From: Onchocerca lupi
Taxonomy: Eukaryota; Nematoda; Chromadorea; Rhabditida; Onchocercidae
Assembly: GCA_028564675.1 (NCBI GenBank)
Contig: JAOVVO010000429.1
Location: forward strand, 1-64,000
Length of the DNA: 64,000 bases
Direction of reading: 5' to 3'
A program made the translations under genes and the position numbers. The notes under the pieces were generated by a model that was not told the origin of the DNA, made no database searches, and saw nothing but the letters and a program-made list of their open reading frames with translations. Below, piece after piece: positions 39,801-50,600 of the stretch; the first letter of the stretch is position 1; every line of letters begins with the position of its first letter.

Positions 39801-40540
39801 AAAATTGCAATTCTAGTAGCTCATCTTTTTCGGTGAAGAAGTAAATCAATCAATCCCAAAGTTAAGTGATCTATTAAAGACATACCTTGGTGGCAAAGGT
39901 GAAAGAACTGGATCGATTAATGCCCCCAAATGATCAGACCCTTGTGGCAAATCTTTCGTTAGCTGTGATATCCTGCAAAAGATTATACCTCTTTATTTTT
40001 TTTTATTTTTAATCACAAATGGAAAGAATAAGATTTCACAAAACACAACAAATCAGTTAATAAAGCACAACATCAACACTGCATCATTTTAACGAAAGAA
40101 AAACTCACTTTTCGGTAGCTTTGGTGCTGCAAATAGTTGAATTTAAAGGTTTGATAATAGATGAAATTTTAAATAAACAAACAATTCTTGAAATTACTAA
40201 GGGAATCATACGGCTGACATCACGAACTTCTTTCACGAAGACTACGCATTGTAAAGAGTAAATATTGACGGAGTGTAATTCTGACAGCGATTGTCTGCAC
40301 AGCGAAGATTTCTAAATAAAGATTTCAAACATAGCAACTATTTGCAACCCAAAATAGGCAAAGATTGCTAAACATCTGTTACCTTTCACCATCAATGAGG
40401 CCATCTGCATCACTTTCGTCTGACGTAGCTCGAACGTCAGTTTTCTGTAGAGTGAACGTTACATCTCCACTGCTCGGATCACTTCGACCAATTGTTTCGA
40501 CTTTTCGTTGACGGATAGATTTTTCTTCCATCATATCCAT
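36829..40540 (-). CDS. cdgs-1: CDP-diacylglycerol synthase (phosphatidate cytidylyltransferase)
   Basis: It makes CDP-diacylglycerol from CTP and phosphatidic acid, the precursor of phosphatidylinositol, phosphatidylglycerol and cardiolipin, in the ER membrane. Twelve exons join in phase: 40383-40540, 40109-40126, 39886-39972, 39574-39670, 39323-39499, 38827-38946, 38321-38403, 38067-38223, 37594-37694, 37335-37509, 37140-37243 and 36829-36946, giving 464 residues. The acidic, charged N-terminus is cytosolic; several membrane segments follow from PPRWRNWIVRG on. CDIMSYVFGFFFGKTPLI and SPKKTWEGFIGG match animal CDS1/2. The CDS family signature is complete at residues 382-408 (SGFKRAFKIKDFGD then IPGHGGLMDRFD). 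Exon 2 is an 18-base microexon with near-perfect splice sites. I chose the ATG at 40540; the frame upstream of it is open but has no ATG. Confidence 0.93.
40109..40126 (-). other. cdgs-1: 18-nt microexon of cdgs-1
   Basis: The minus strand reads ATTTGCAG, then 18 bases, then GTGAGT. Including it adds exactly six codons (S-T-K-A-T-E, with boundary codons split) between exons 1 and 3 and keeps the frame. Skipping it also keeps the frame, so it could be an optional exon. Confidence 0.7.
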
Positions 40541-40652
40541 TCGAAAAAGAAAAGAGGTAAAACTACTCAATTTTCGCAGATCTATAAACCCTTTGATTGC
40601 AGAAGTATGCAATCAAATGATTACAAGAAAACTTAACAAATTGAAGAACTAT

Positions 40653-40725
40653 CCGTGAAATACGCGTACTTTTAAAACTGTCCGTGAAATATGGATAAAA
40701 TTATAACATTACCCGTGAAATACGC
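40653..40725. promoter_or_regulatory. three phased copies of a CCGTGAAATACGC motif upstream of cdgs-1
   Basis: CCGTGAAATACGC occurs at 40653-40665 and 40713-40725, with a variant (CCGTGAAATATGG) at 40682-40694. Spacing is 29 and 31 bases. They lie about 113-185 bases upstream of the cdgs-1 start codon, in its promoter or 5' UTR. The motif reads GCGTATTTCACGG in the gene's direction. Function is unknown. Confidence 0.55.
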
Positions 40726-43116
40726 ATCAACTCCTCACAAAGCAGAACTTCTATAAATTTCAATTTGTCTTGCAATTAAATTAACAGAAATTGCCTAATT
40801 GGATGGGGCTAATTTATTTCGATTTACTATCTTCTTGGCGAAAAAACTTCCAGTATTCTACGCCATACATACATAATTAAATAATAAAAAGTTGAATGAG
40901 GCTTAAATTTATTTTACTGAGAGTTTGCTTTTAGCATTCTGATGAACATAAAAATTTACTAATTCATTAATTTACTTCTAGATCTATTTAATTATACAAA
41001 TTTACAGAAATTACTAATAATGTGGGACAAAAATATAAGATTGTAGTTAAGCTAATTTATTCTAATCATCCAACGTCCATTTAACGAATTCAATTCCTCG
41101 TCAATTAAATCCGTCAAATATAACCTGATCACGTTACTTGCGTGAGAGACGATAAATGAACATCGTCTTATGTAGCGAAGTGGCATCGACGTTCACCGTA
41201 CACGTATAGGAATCAGTGACGAGAATCGTCGATAGATTAAGATGAGATGTCCATCTTTGACGATACTTTTATCCTCACGTGATCGAGGTAAAGATCGCTA
41301 ATTTGACGTTTTCGAAACAATCTTTTCTACCTTCCTAACTATAGTACCATCCTTTTATGTTCTCTGATTATCAGATCAAAGTGATTTCAAGCTCTCCACA
41401 ACTTTAATTTATTTCTTCCTTTTTCCCATCTCTCAATGCTACTACTACCATAACAAGGAGAAAGATGAGATGCATGAATCCTGTAAATTTTGAATTTTAT
41501 AAGCCAATAATCAGTAGTTCTATAATTTTTCCAATTTCATAAGACATGTCCTCATACGTGTACATGTATTTCGGTGGAACAAACATAAACGTCTTCTCAG
41601 ACTTCTCAATACAATTGGAAAAAGCAATGAATTCTGATTAACCTAGAAATCAATTAATTTCTCTAAGAATCAATAAATCAATCTTTTTGAGAAAGGAATT
41701 TCCCTTCTCTGCACTCCCTTAATCATGTTGACTTTATAAAAATACAAAATTGAAGAATAAAAGAAAAAACGTTTAAATATAGAATTATATTGGATTATTT
41801 TCCAAAACACAACAAAATTTTTATATTTTCGAAATTTAAAATAAAATTTCCATACAAATGAAAATGTCATAAATTTCATGTGTTTTTTATACTTTGAATA
41901 AATATGCTTGCAGCGAATTTTTCGCTCATCTAATTTGCCTGAATGGTCCAATCATTCTCGTCCCTTCTCATAGTAGCATGATTTATATCGCATAACATTT
42001 TGGTTAAGGCCTTCGTTTCCTAGGCCAAAAAAGAGTCAATATCGTCGTCACTAAGAGCCAAGGCTTGGCTTTATTTTGAAACCAAAATATGAAGAGAGGA
42101 ACTTCACAAAGCTTCACTACAACCATCAGTTTGGTTATCAACAACAATCACAAAACAACTATAAGAGATATTCATGAAAATAACTAAAAATATAAACAAC
42201 TAATAACGATAGAACATATCTAAAGATGCCAAAAGTAATTAGTATAACCGTCAAATCTTTCGTTAATTAGCTTTTATTTACAAAGGAAATTTCAGGAGAA
42301 GAAATAAGCTCAAAATGGAGATAAAAGTGGGAAGTCTTGGCATAAGATTTGAACAAACATAACTTCGGATTACATTTTATAAAATTATTGAACGATTATC
42401 AGAGATCCCTTTTTTTTTCTAGTAAAAAGGTCAAGTCCGTGTTTTCTTTTTTTTACCTGTTCATATATTTTATTAACTCATTTTCAATAGGATAAAATTT
42501 AAATTATATCTTAAAGCAGAATATTCAGATGCTCTCGAAGGCATAAATCTGTTTATTTCCGGTCCATCTGAAGCTATTTGTTTATTTCTTCAAATAAATA
42601 TTGTATATTCTTGGAAATCTCATAATAATGCAACAAGAGATGGCTAAAAGTTGAAGTACGGTAAAACGTGGAAGATATTAACGGAAGTTTTAGAGAAGTT
42701 GGAGAAGACTGAACATTTCAGGCTGAAAAAAAAAAAGTGATAGAAATCTGCAAATTAATTAAAAAGAATCATTCATATCCAGAAGATTAGCCAATTAAGA
42801 AGCATTTTCAGAAATTCCAACAAATTTATATCAATTTTTTAAGATTTTTCAAAAATTCGCTACAAGAAAAAAAAAAAAAAAAAGAAAGAAAAAAAGGAGA
42901 AAGAAATAAAGTATCGATGAAGATAAATGCATAAATTTGAAGTTAGTAAAGTAGTCGGTGGAATGAATAATATTAAAACGAACAAAAGAGAGAGATGGAG
43001 GAAGAGAAAGAGAATGGAGGAACTGGAGAGTGGTTGAATCGTTTAGACGATGAATGGAAGTGTAATAGATATATGTTGTTGTAAAAGAAGGCTAAGTAGA
43101 AGAGCTTTTTTTATCC

Positions 43117-43118
43117 AG
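43117..43118 (+). promoter_or_regulatory. probable trans-splice acceptor of ric-3
   Basis: CTTTTTTTATCCAG ends 13 bases before the proposed ric-3 ATG. It has a good polypyrimidine tract and no visible upstream exon. Confidence 0.45.
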
Positions 43119-43131
43119 AACTAGTCGCCGA

Positions 43132-46100
43132 ATGTTAGCCGAGACATCGATTCACTCAAGAAGGTTTGCTGCCGTTTTATTGATTATTATATTCCATTAA
43201 AGATTAATTATAATTATTCATTTTTTCGGACTATTTTGCAAAATTTCAATTCGTATTTATTTTTTTATTCTTAAAAATTTAAGTGTTAAAGATTACAATT
43301 ATAAAAATTCCGTTCATTTACTCAATATTATAGGTGATATTTCGGAAATAATTGGTAAATTTTGATACTTCTACTAGAGAATAGTTTGAAATGAATAACT
43401 GATGATTGATTGAATGACAATATGAAAATGTAAGCAAGAAATAAGAAGTAAAAATTGGATTTGATTCATTAAAAAATTGCCAATTTCGTTCGACTCTTTT
43501 CATATGACATATGATGTTTGGAGAAATTTGATAACCTTTAAATGACTTTTCGCATAAACCTGATATTAGTTCTAATTGCAAAAAAAAAAAAAAAAAAGAA
43601 AAAAACCAGCGTTATCAATTTTTAATAATAAATACATTTTGATGAGAATCTTAAACTTATATTCGTTATGACTAAATTTGAATTGAAGAAAAATTGGACT
43701 GTAATTGAAATTGGATAATTTGATATTCTATAATGTAATTTAATATAATGCTAACTTAATTTAGTATTCTAATGGACATCGATTATCATTAATAAATTAA
43801 TTGTGTTTTGGACTTAATTGTAATTCAGTATTTTTTGGAAGATAGTTATGTTTGCTGGAGAGAGTTTAGATTGGAAAAGTTTGTATTAGTTGATTGAACA
43901 AATTTAAATTGTTGAAGTTATGGGTTTTTTTTTTCTTGTCATCTTCAAAATTGCTATTTCCCAACGGCAAAAAAAAAATTGTCATTTTGTGAGCGTTCAA
44001 ATCATGCAGTACTTCGAGAAAAGTTGTCCTATTTGATGGATCTTTAATCGATAAATAAAATAAATAGCAAGTTTATAAATTTTATTTCATATTAATGATC
44101 CTCAAAACGATGTTTTTCAAGACAGTTATTTATATTTTACTAACAGTTAAGGACAAAATGTTTTCAATGATGCTGAAACGTTATGAATTAAAAATCGAAA
44201 AAATACGAATTATTGAAGTGATGAAAAAAAAATTGACATTCAGACATAAAAGCAAACTTTCTTAAGTTAAATATATTAATGAAAATGAAATAGTTTCTGA
44301 TCAAACAGGCATATAAAAATGAGAAAAACTTTATTTGTGCAGTATACTATTGGCCGAATCATAGGATTAAGAGAAAATGAGACTGATTAACTTCATTACA
44401 CCTAATTAGCTTGAAATAATGATTACCTATGATGGACTATGATCTCCTAAAATCCAATGAAATTAAAATAGTAAATTTTCAGGCGAAGACGAACTTATTC
44501 GGAAGAAAAGTCACCACTTTCAGGATGGAAGCTTGGAATTGTTATTGGAGTAATAATCCTGTGTTTTGCAATGCTCTATCCGAGTATGCTTCATCCATTC
44601 GTATCGTCATTTTTCCGAACTCCACCTGCACGGAAAACAACTACAAATCGACCACCGATCCATCCAGCGATGAGTTCGCCACGATCTCGTCCTGATTTAC
44701 ATCCAGGTGTGTTTTACAGCTGTCTGCATTCTTTTTTTCTATTTAGTTTCAAAGCACTTTTACAATCGGATAAATAAATCCTGATTATGGTTTATTGAGG
44801 TAAAAAACAAACTTTCTCAAGTTGAATCTATCAATGAAAATGAAATTTCACTATATAATGTTAAGCGGAAAGATTTGGATCTTTCGAAAAATATCATAAT
44901 GCTTGTTTTTCTTTTTTGTTTACAGGCATGCGAATGACAGCAAATCAACAAGATATAACTACACCATCTTCCTCATCCAAAGGAATGTTTGCATGGATGC
45001 TTCCAATTTATACAGTTGGCGTTGTTGCATTCCTTATTTATACCTTAGTTAAGGTAACTTTTGTATAATATAAATAACTTGTTTGGTAGTGCTATTCTCC
45101 CCGTAATAGACCAGGTAAATCTTTGATTGAATTCTTTCTGACTGTTAGTAATGCAAATAATTTCTTAACTAGTACACACGTTTTGTATTAAAACTTCGCG
45201 AGTTATGCAACTCTTTTCGATTTAATAACAAACTTAAAACGCAGATGTTATTATTCATCATAAGCTTTGCATAATGAAAGTATTGATAAAAAATTGAATT
45301 GCTTTCTTTCCCGTTGCTCCAACTTCTGTACCTTCCTCGTATATCAAAAGCATTATGTTTCATTCTTATTTTTAATATTTTTGAAAAAATTCAGTCGAGA
45401 AAGAAACGGCGAATCAGGCGGCATGATTATTCATCGACAGAAAGTGGATCAGACGAAGACTATAATCGAAATGATGGGCGCACTAGCAACATCGGTATAA
45501 ATTCGTTTTACGTCCTTTTTCTTAATCTTACATTATTAAAAGGGATTGTATTAAATTATTTCAAGAAGAAAAATGACTAATTAGGCATAATTCATCGCGA
45601 AATATTTCTTAGAGATCCAAAGATTATTACGTATATGCTAATTTTCAGGTAAACGAAAATTGAAGGGACTTCAAGAACGTTTAAGGCAAACTGAAATGGC
45701 AATGGAAAAAATTTTGGAACAGCTGAATACAATTTCTGCTGAAGCAACTAGTGTAGCGAAACAAAATTTAACAAAGGAAACAGAAAATAAGGAATCATTG
45801 AAGCGATGTGTTGATCAACAGGATGTAAAAACAGAGCAATATTTGCGAGATCTTGAAGAAGTTTGCTTTCGCTTTTGTTTAAAAGCTTGTTTTAGCCCAC
45901 TAATGTTCAACCACATCATTCAATCATGAGGGGACGCATTGTATTGATTGGTCGGACAGTACTTTGTGTTATTTCCTTTTAAAATGTTATTTCTTGTTTT
46001 TAATTTATTTTCGATGATTAACTTTTATTTTTTTTTTTTGAAGGCATTACGCGATTTCAAGGAGCTATCCAAAAAATACAGGACAGAAGGAGAGGATGAT

Positions 46101-46241
46101 CAGAGTAGTATCAGTGATGTTGAGCCATACACTGATGAAAGTGTACACGGAGATGAAACCACCATGGATACAAGTGAACAATACAGACTTCAGGAACTCA
46201 ATTCTTCTGATGAACATCTAAGAAAGCGTAGAAAAAGTTAA
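43132..46241 (+). CDS. ric-3: RIC-3, chaperone for nicotinic acetylcholine receptors
   Basis: RIC-3 is an ER membrane protein that promotes folding and assembly of nicotinic acetylcholine receptors, targets of cholinergic anthelmintics such as levamisole. Six exons join in phase: 43132-43163, 44483-44706, 44926-45053, 45395-45494, 45649-45860 and 46044-46241, giving 297 residues. Two membrane segments lie at about residues 28-47 (LGIVIGVIILCFAMLYPSML) and 106-126. The second contains the family hallmark LPIYTVGVVAFLIYTL. A proline-rich linker separates them. After the second come basic residues (SRKKRRIRRH), a coiled coil from about 163, a second one reaching into exon 6 (EALRDFKELSKKY), and an acidic tail. 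Exon 1 is inferred: it is the ATG frame giving the required phase, and it builds a run of five arginines across the junction. It stands 1.3 kb from exon 2, so it is the least certain part. Confidence 0.88.
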
Positions 46242-47600
46242 GGATCTGATTTCCAAACGCTTACTTCAATGACTTATAGACTCACTTTACAGGAAGGAAC
46301 GGTTTAAATAAATTAAACGTCCATACAGATTCGCTGTATGAAGAAAGATTTCAGATATACCGTTTCTTTTATTGTTGTTGAAGATAAGGAGATGGCTGAT
46401 GCTTTCTCTTACATTGAATATAGTACATATGTATATCAGTTTATTATTCTGGTAATTTTTGGGTCCGTAATTATAGTACCCATTACACTACTGTTTAGTT
46501 CTCAGCAATATGACTGATGTTCCTGGGAGGCTAACATACCTAGTAAAGATACTTCAGATCTCCTGTTTCGGTTTATTATGTATGTATTTGAGAACCAGCT
46601 GTGATTGTTCTTTTATTTTTTATTTTGTGAAACTTTAAATAATTTCGAAATAATTTTCCGAAATGCAAACTGTATTCAAAGAAAAAAAAGAATATTTATG
46701 ATCATTTATGGCAAATAGTATATGCACAGCATAGTCAGAAGTTTGTCAGTTTATTTCACATTCTCTTCATGTAATCAAGATCGTCTAAGTCAAGCTTTTC
46801 GGAAAAAAACAATATGTCGCAACTTATAAGAGATAATAGTTTTGTTGAAGAGAATCATCTTCTCCGGAAATTTCAAGAAACCAATTTTATATATTTTCAA
46901 AAGAAGTTATCATAATTTTACAATTAACTGGTTGGAGACTCCTCTGTATTATCTGCGGATTAAAATATCAAGAACAGCTCCTGTCATTCAATGTAATCTC
47001 TTAGAGAGAATTTTAGAAATATTCTAAAATGGTAGGAGGAAGAGAGCAATATATATGCCAAATCAGAGAGCCAAAATCATAGTGTACGTTATGTATATTT
47101 TACATATTATAAAGGAAACAGAACAAGCCACTTCTTTCACGATACATATACATCTTGGTGAAGGTATCCGATTAGAAAAGAAAAAAAAATGGAAGAACTA
47201 TGTTTATACAGTAAACACCTAAAGTGAACAATGCGAGAATAAATGATGAACCCGTTCTATGAATGAATTTAAGTAGACTTGATATTTAAGGGGAACGAGG
47301 GGATAGGGGAAGGAAGGACGAAAGCATAACATTGTCGCAAAGACTTTTTTTAAATTTTTCTTCCAGCAATACTGGAGAATCACAATCATGTGCACCAACA
47401 ATAATAATCGTAAGAAAATAAGCTCCGTAAAATGGACGCAACACTTTTACGTATGTTGCGTCGTTATCTTTGGTTTACAAAAATATCGAAAATGTGTTGT
47501 AACACAAGATTATTTCGATGTAACGGAGCAATCGAAATATTGGAAAGAAAAATGAGCAAAATGAATGGGAGCACTGATTGAATTCAGTTCAAAAGGGATC
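46242..47600. other. 3' region shared by convergent ric-3 and the Ig/FN3/DB gene
   Basis: Two genes end toward each other here. Beyond the ric-3 polyadenylation signal I see no exon or structured element; the short open frames have no coding character. Confidence 0.55.
46307..46312 (+). other. AATAAA polyadenylation signal of ric-3
   Basis: A canonical AATAAA sits 66 bases after the ric-3 stop codon. Confidence 0.55.
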
Positions 47601-50600
47601 CTAGGCGGAATTCAGCTTCGCATACCTCATACCATTGTTAGCTTCCGTGGGTAAACTATCTGCCACTTCGAGATCAGCATTCTGCCATTCAGTAGCTGCG
47701 ATTGGATCCGAATGTGCCAATCCTCGAATTTGCACTTCAGTGCCATAACCTGGATTTTCAAAAGCTACTGATGGATCCCGGTCTGAAAGTGGTTGACTAC
47801 GATGAAGTTTCTGGACTACCCTTAGCCAAGTATTGGTTCGTATCGTATACACAACAAATGATGCTGCTGCAGCAATCAGAAATGCAAAGAAGAATGCCGA
47901 AATGAATGTATGACCTCGTGTTGAACCTGAAATGCATTTTATAAGTTACCTGCTATACTACCAGCAAGATCGTTGAAATTTTTAATTCAGTAGTTCGAAA
48001 AATGCTGAAAGCTCAAGATTCGTTACTTGTAAGTTAATCACCAATTCTGCACCAAGTATCATCTTTTAAAGAAAAGACTAAAACTTTTCATCTAAAAAAT
48101 AGAAGAGTGTAACTCTATTTTCTCAGTTCAGTTTTCATAAACTCTGAAAGCAAAAATTTGCCATTCTAAAATTCATGAAAGTATAAGCAAATGACAACGG
48201 TAATAAATTTTACCGAAAGTATTGATAATTTTCGTTTCCAAAAATGGTGAATGGCCAAGAGCATTCGCAGAGACTAATGCAAGATCATAATTTGTATTAG
48301 GATCGAGGCCACCTAAGACAACTTCCGTTTTGCTAGTTTTCACAACTGTGAAGTCGCCATCGCTGTTTTCCTGGCGGTAGTATATGGCATATACTTTATA
48401 TGGATCAGCTTCTGTTTCAGTCCAGGATATCTAAAATTACTGGAATTCAAGAATGATGTAAATCATAATATGTGAAATATAGATTAAGAAGAAGCGAAAG
48501 TTTGTTCATGTGCATTTTAGTGATAGCTAACATGATGCAATTCATGTTTCAGTGATAGACTGAAAGGATGAAAAAATTGGGCAAGCGAATTACTTCGAAA
48601 TTTATTGAAATTAATTACTCTTAGCTAGACATATCTAAAATTACTTCGTCTTGAAATGCAATTTTGACGACTAATTCAATTTGAAATTCATATAGACGAT
48701 GAAAATAACCTTAACAGAATCAGGAGAAACATTTTCATAATGAAGTAATGTAGGAGGTAAGGGAGCTCGTTCATGCCCCCTAATCATGCATGCTACAGCT
48801 CTTGCTGCAAATATTGAACATAGAGCGTTGTTTGAAACCTTGCCACCGCTGCACATACTTAAACAATCTGGTGGAATGCGTGACCTCATGCAACATGACC
48901 GATGATCTCGACCATCATTTGCACATCGTAGCAAATCTATAATTCTTTCAAACAAGATATTCCATCAAATTTGAGATACTATTTCTACTAAAAAAAAAAA
49001 AGAACCTATCATTCAATTTTTGCCTTAAAAAAGGATTGATAAGAAGGAATATTCTGAAATTGAGTATGTTCTCCCATATAAAAAAGCCATAGTAAATAAT
49101 CAATTAAATTACGTAAACAGTTACGAATTTTTATAACATTTCCGAAATAAATCAGCAGTTTACTGGGAAAGAAAATGAAAAAAAAAAAAGAAAAAAAACC
49201 TTCTGAAAATGCCGAACAATCATCATCAATTTCTGGATTCACTGAACAGACACGCAAGCACTTTTCCGATATCTTCGCATCAACACAACACTGCAATACA
49301 CTTTGAACTTCAGAATGTTTTGCATTTCGACAAGCAGTAAATCATGAATATAAGTAGTAGTATCATAAATATTACATACAGATACCTGCAATATGAAACG
49401 AGGTGACAATGGCAAGGCAGCTTTAGCAATATTCAATTCGGCATTTTTTGTAACCTCAGTACCATCTGCACCAATTGCTTTACAAGAGTATACGCCATTT
49501 CGTCCTGTTACATTTTGTATCTAAAAAACAGGAAGATAATATGATTTTACCAGAAAGCATGATCAGAATAGCCAAAAGATCATCATCAGTATCCATTCAT
49601 TCAATGTAATATGACTTCTAATGGTCAACATTATGTAATTGTATACTTCAAAGAAACTAGTAATATTAACCGGTAAGGATACCCAGATCAGCAATCATAG
49701 ATAACTTATACAAAAAGTAATCTGAGAAAGAAGCAGCTCTCAGAATGGAAATTTCGATTTACAAATAAAAAATTTCTAAAAACTACATCATTTTTCCTTT
49801 TCTCGCACTCGTCTTATCAGATCTTCACTCAAATAATATATTTTGAGAAAGCATACAAGAAGTGTGTGCAAATACTGATTTAAAGCTGTCGTCTTCACAT
49901 GAACCGAATCATTTAGGCGTTCCATACGAGCTGCATTTGGTGACTTTCGATAATACCACTCCAGCACAGGTTCTGGATAACCTTGTACGATACACTGGAT
50001 TTCAGCTGATAAATCATCATAAGCATAGATCTGTTCCGTCACCATATTTACAATGGGTCCAACTGTAAAAATTAAATAAAAAATCATTCATTTTAATATG
50101 TTTTTTTGTCTATTAATTTTATAATTTCAGAAAAATATGGAAATGATATTTTAGCAATAATATGAAAACGATATTTTAACAATTTTATATGGAAATGATG
50201 TTTTAACAATTGTATAAAATGATACGAAATGTGTATCGCAGCATCAATTTTGTTTATAAATTTCTTCAAAAATTCAAAAAATTTAAATAATTCAAAACAT
50301 ACACTGCACAAAAATATGCATTTGAGCACGATTCTGACGACCATCGGTGTCCATAACCGTGCACGTTATGAGGTTATTATTTTCATCAATATTTAAAAAT
50401 GTTTCGACAGTCATCCTTGATGGTTCACTATGTATCTACAAATTGGACGAATACTTTAACTTGCTTCAAATATTTTAAAGATTTCGTGCTATTGCATATT
50501 CAGTGAAGGATTTCAATTAGTAAACATTCTTTTTTCCAAGAATTATCATTTTGGATTTGCGCCCTTATAACCACACAAAAATATGGCAAAATCATGAGGA

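Larger units (their letters stand above)
40541..43131. other. intergenic region between divergent cdgs-1 and ric-3
   Basis: The genes point away from each other, so this holds both promoters. The block at about 41,080-41,320 is visibly less AT-rich and contains CACGTGA (an E-box form) and several ACGT cores. A purine-rich stretch (GAGAGAGATGGAGG and on) lies at about 42,980-43,030, shortly before ric-3. No coding exon is supported. Confidence 0.5.

Noticed and set aside
31810..40540. Possible operon of cdgs-1 and dif-1, both on the minus strand
   Set aside because: The gap of about 3.2 kb is far larger than the roughly 100-500 bases usual for nematode operons, and each gene has its own 5' structure.
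44429..44695. Frame covering ric-3 exon 2 in the wrong phase
   Set aside because: The RIC-3 frame (LGIVIGVIILCFAM and LPIYTVGV in the next exon) is a different phase and joins all exons correctly.
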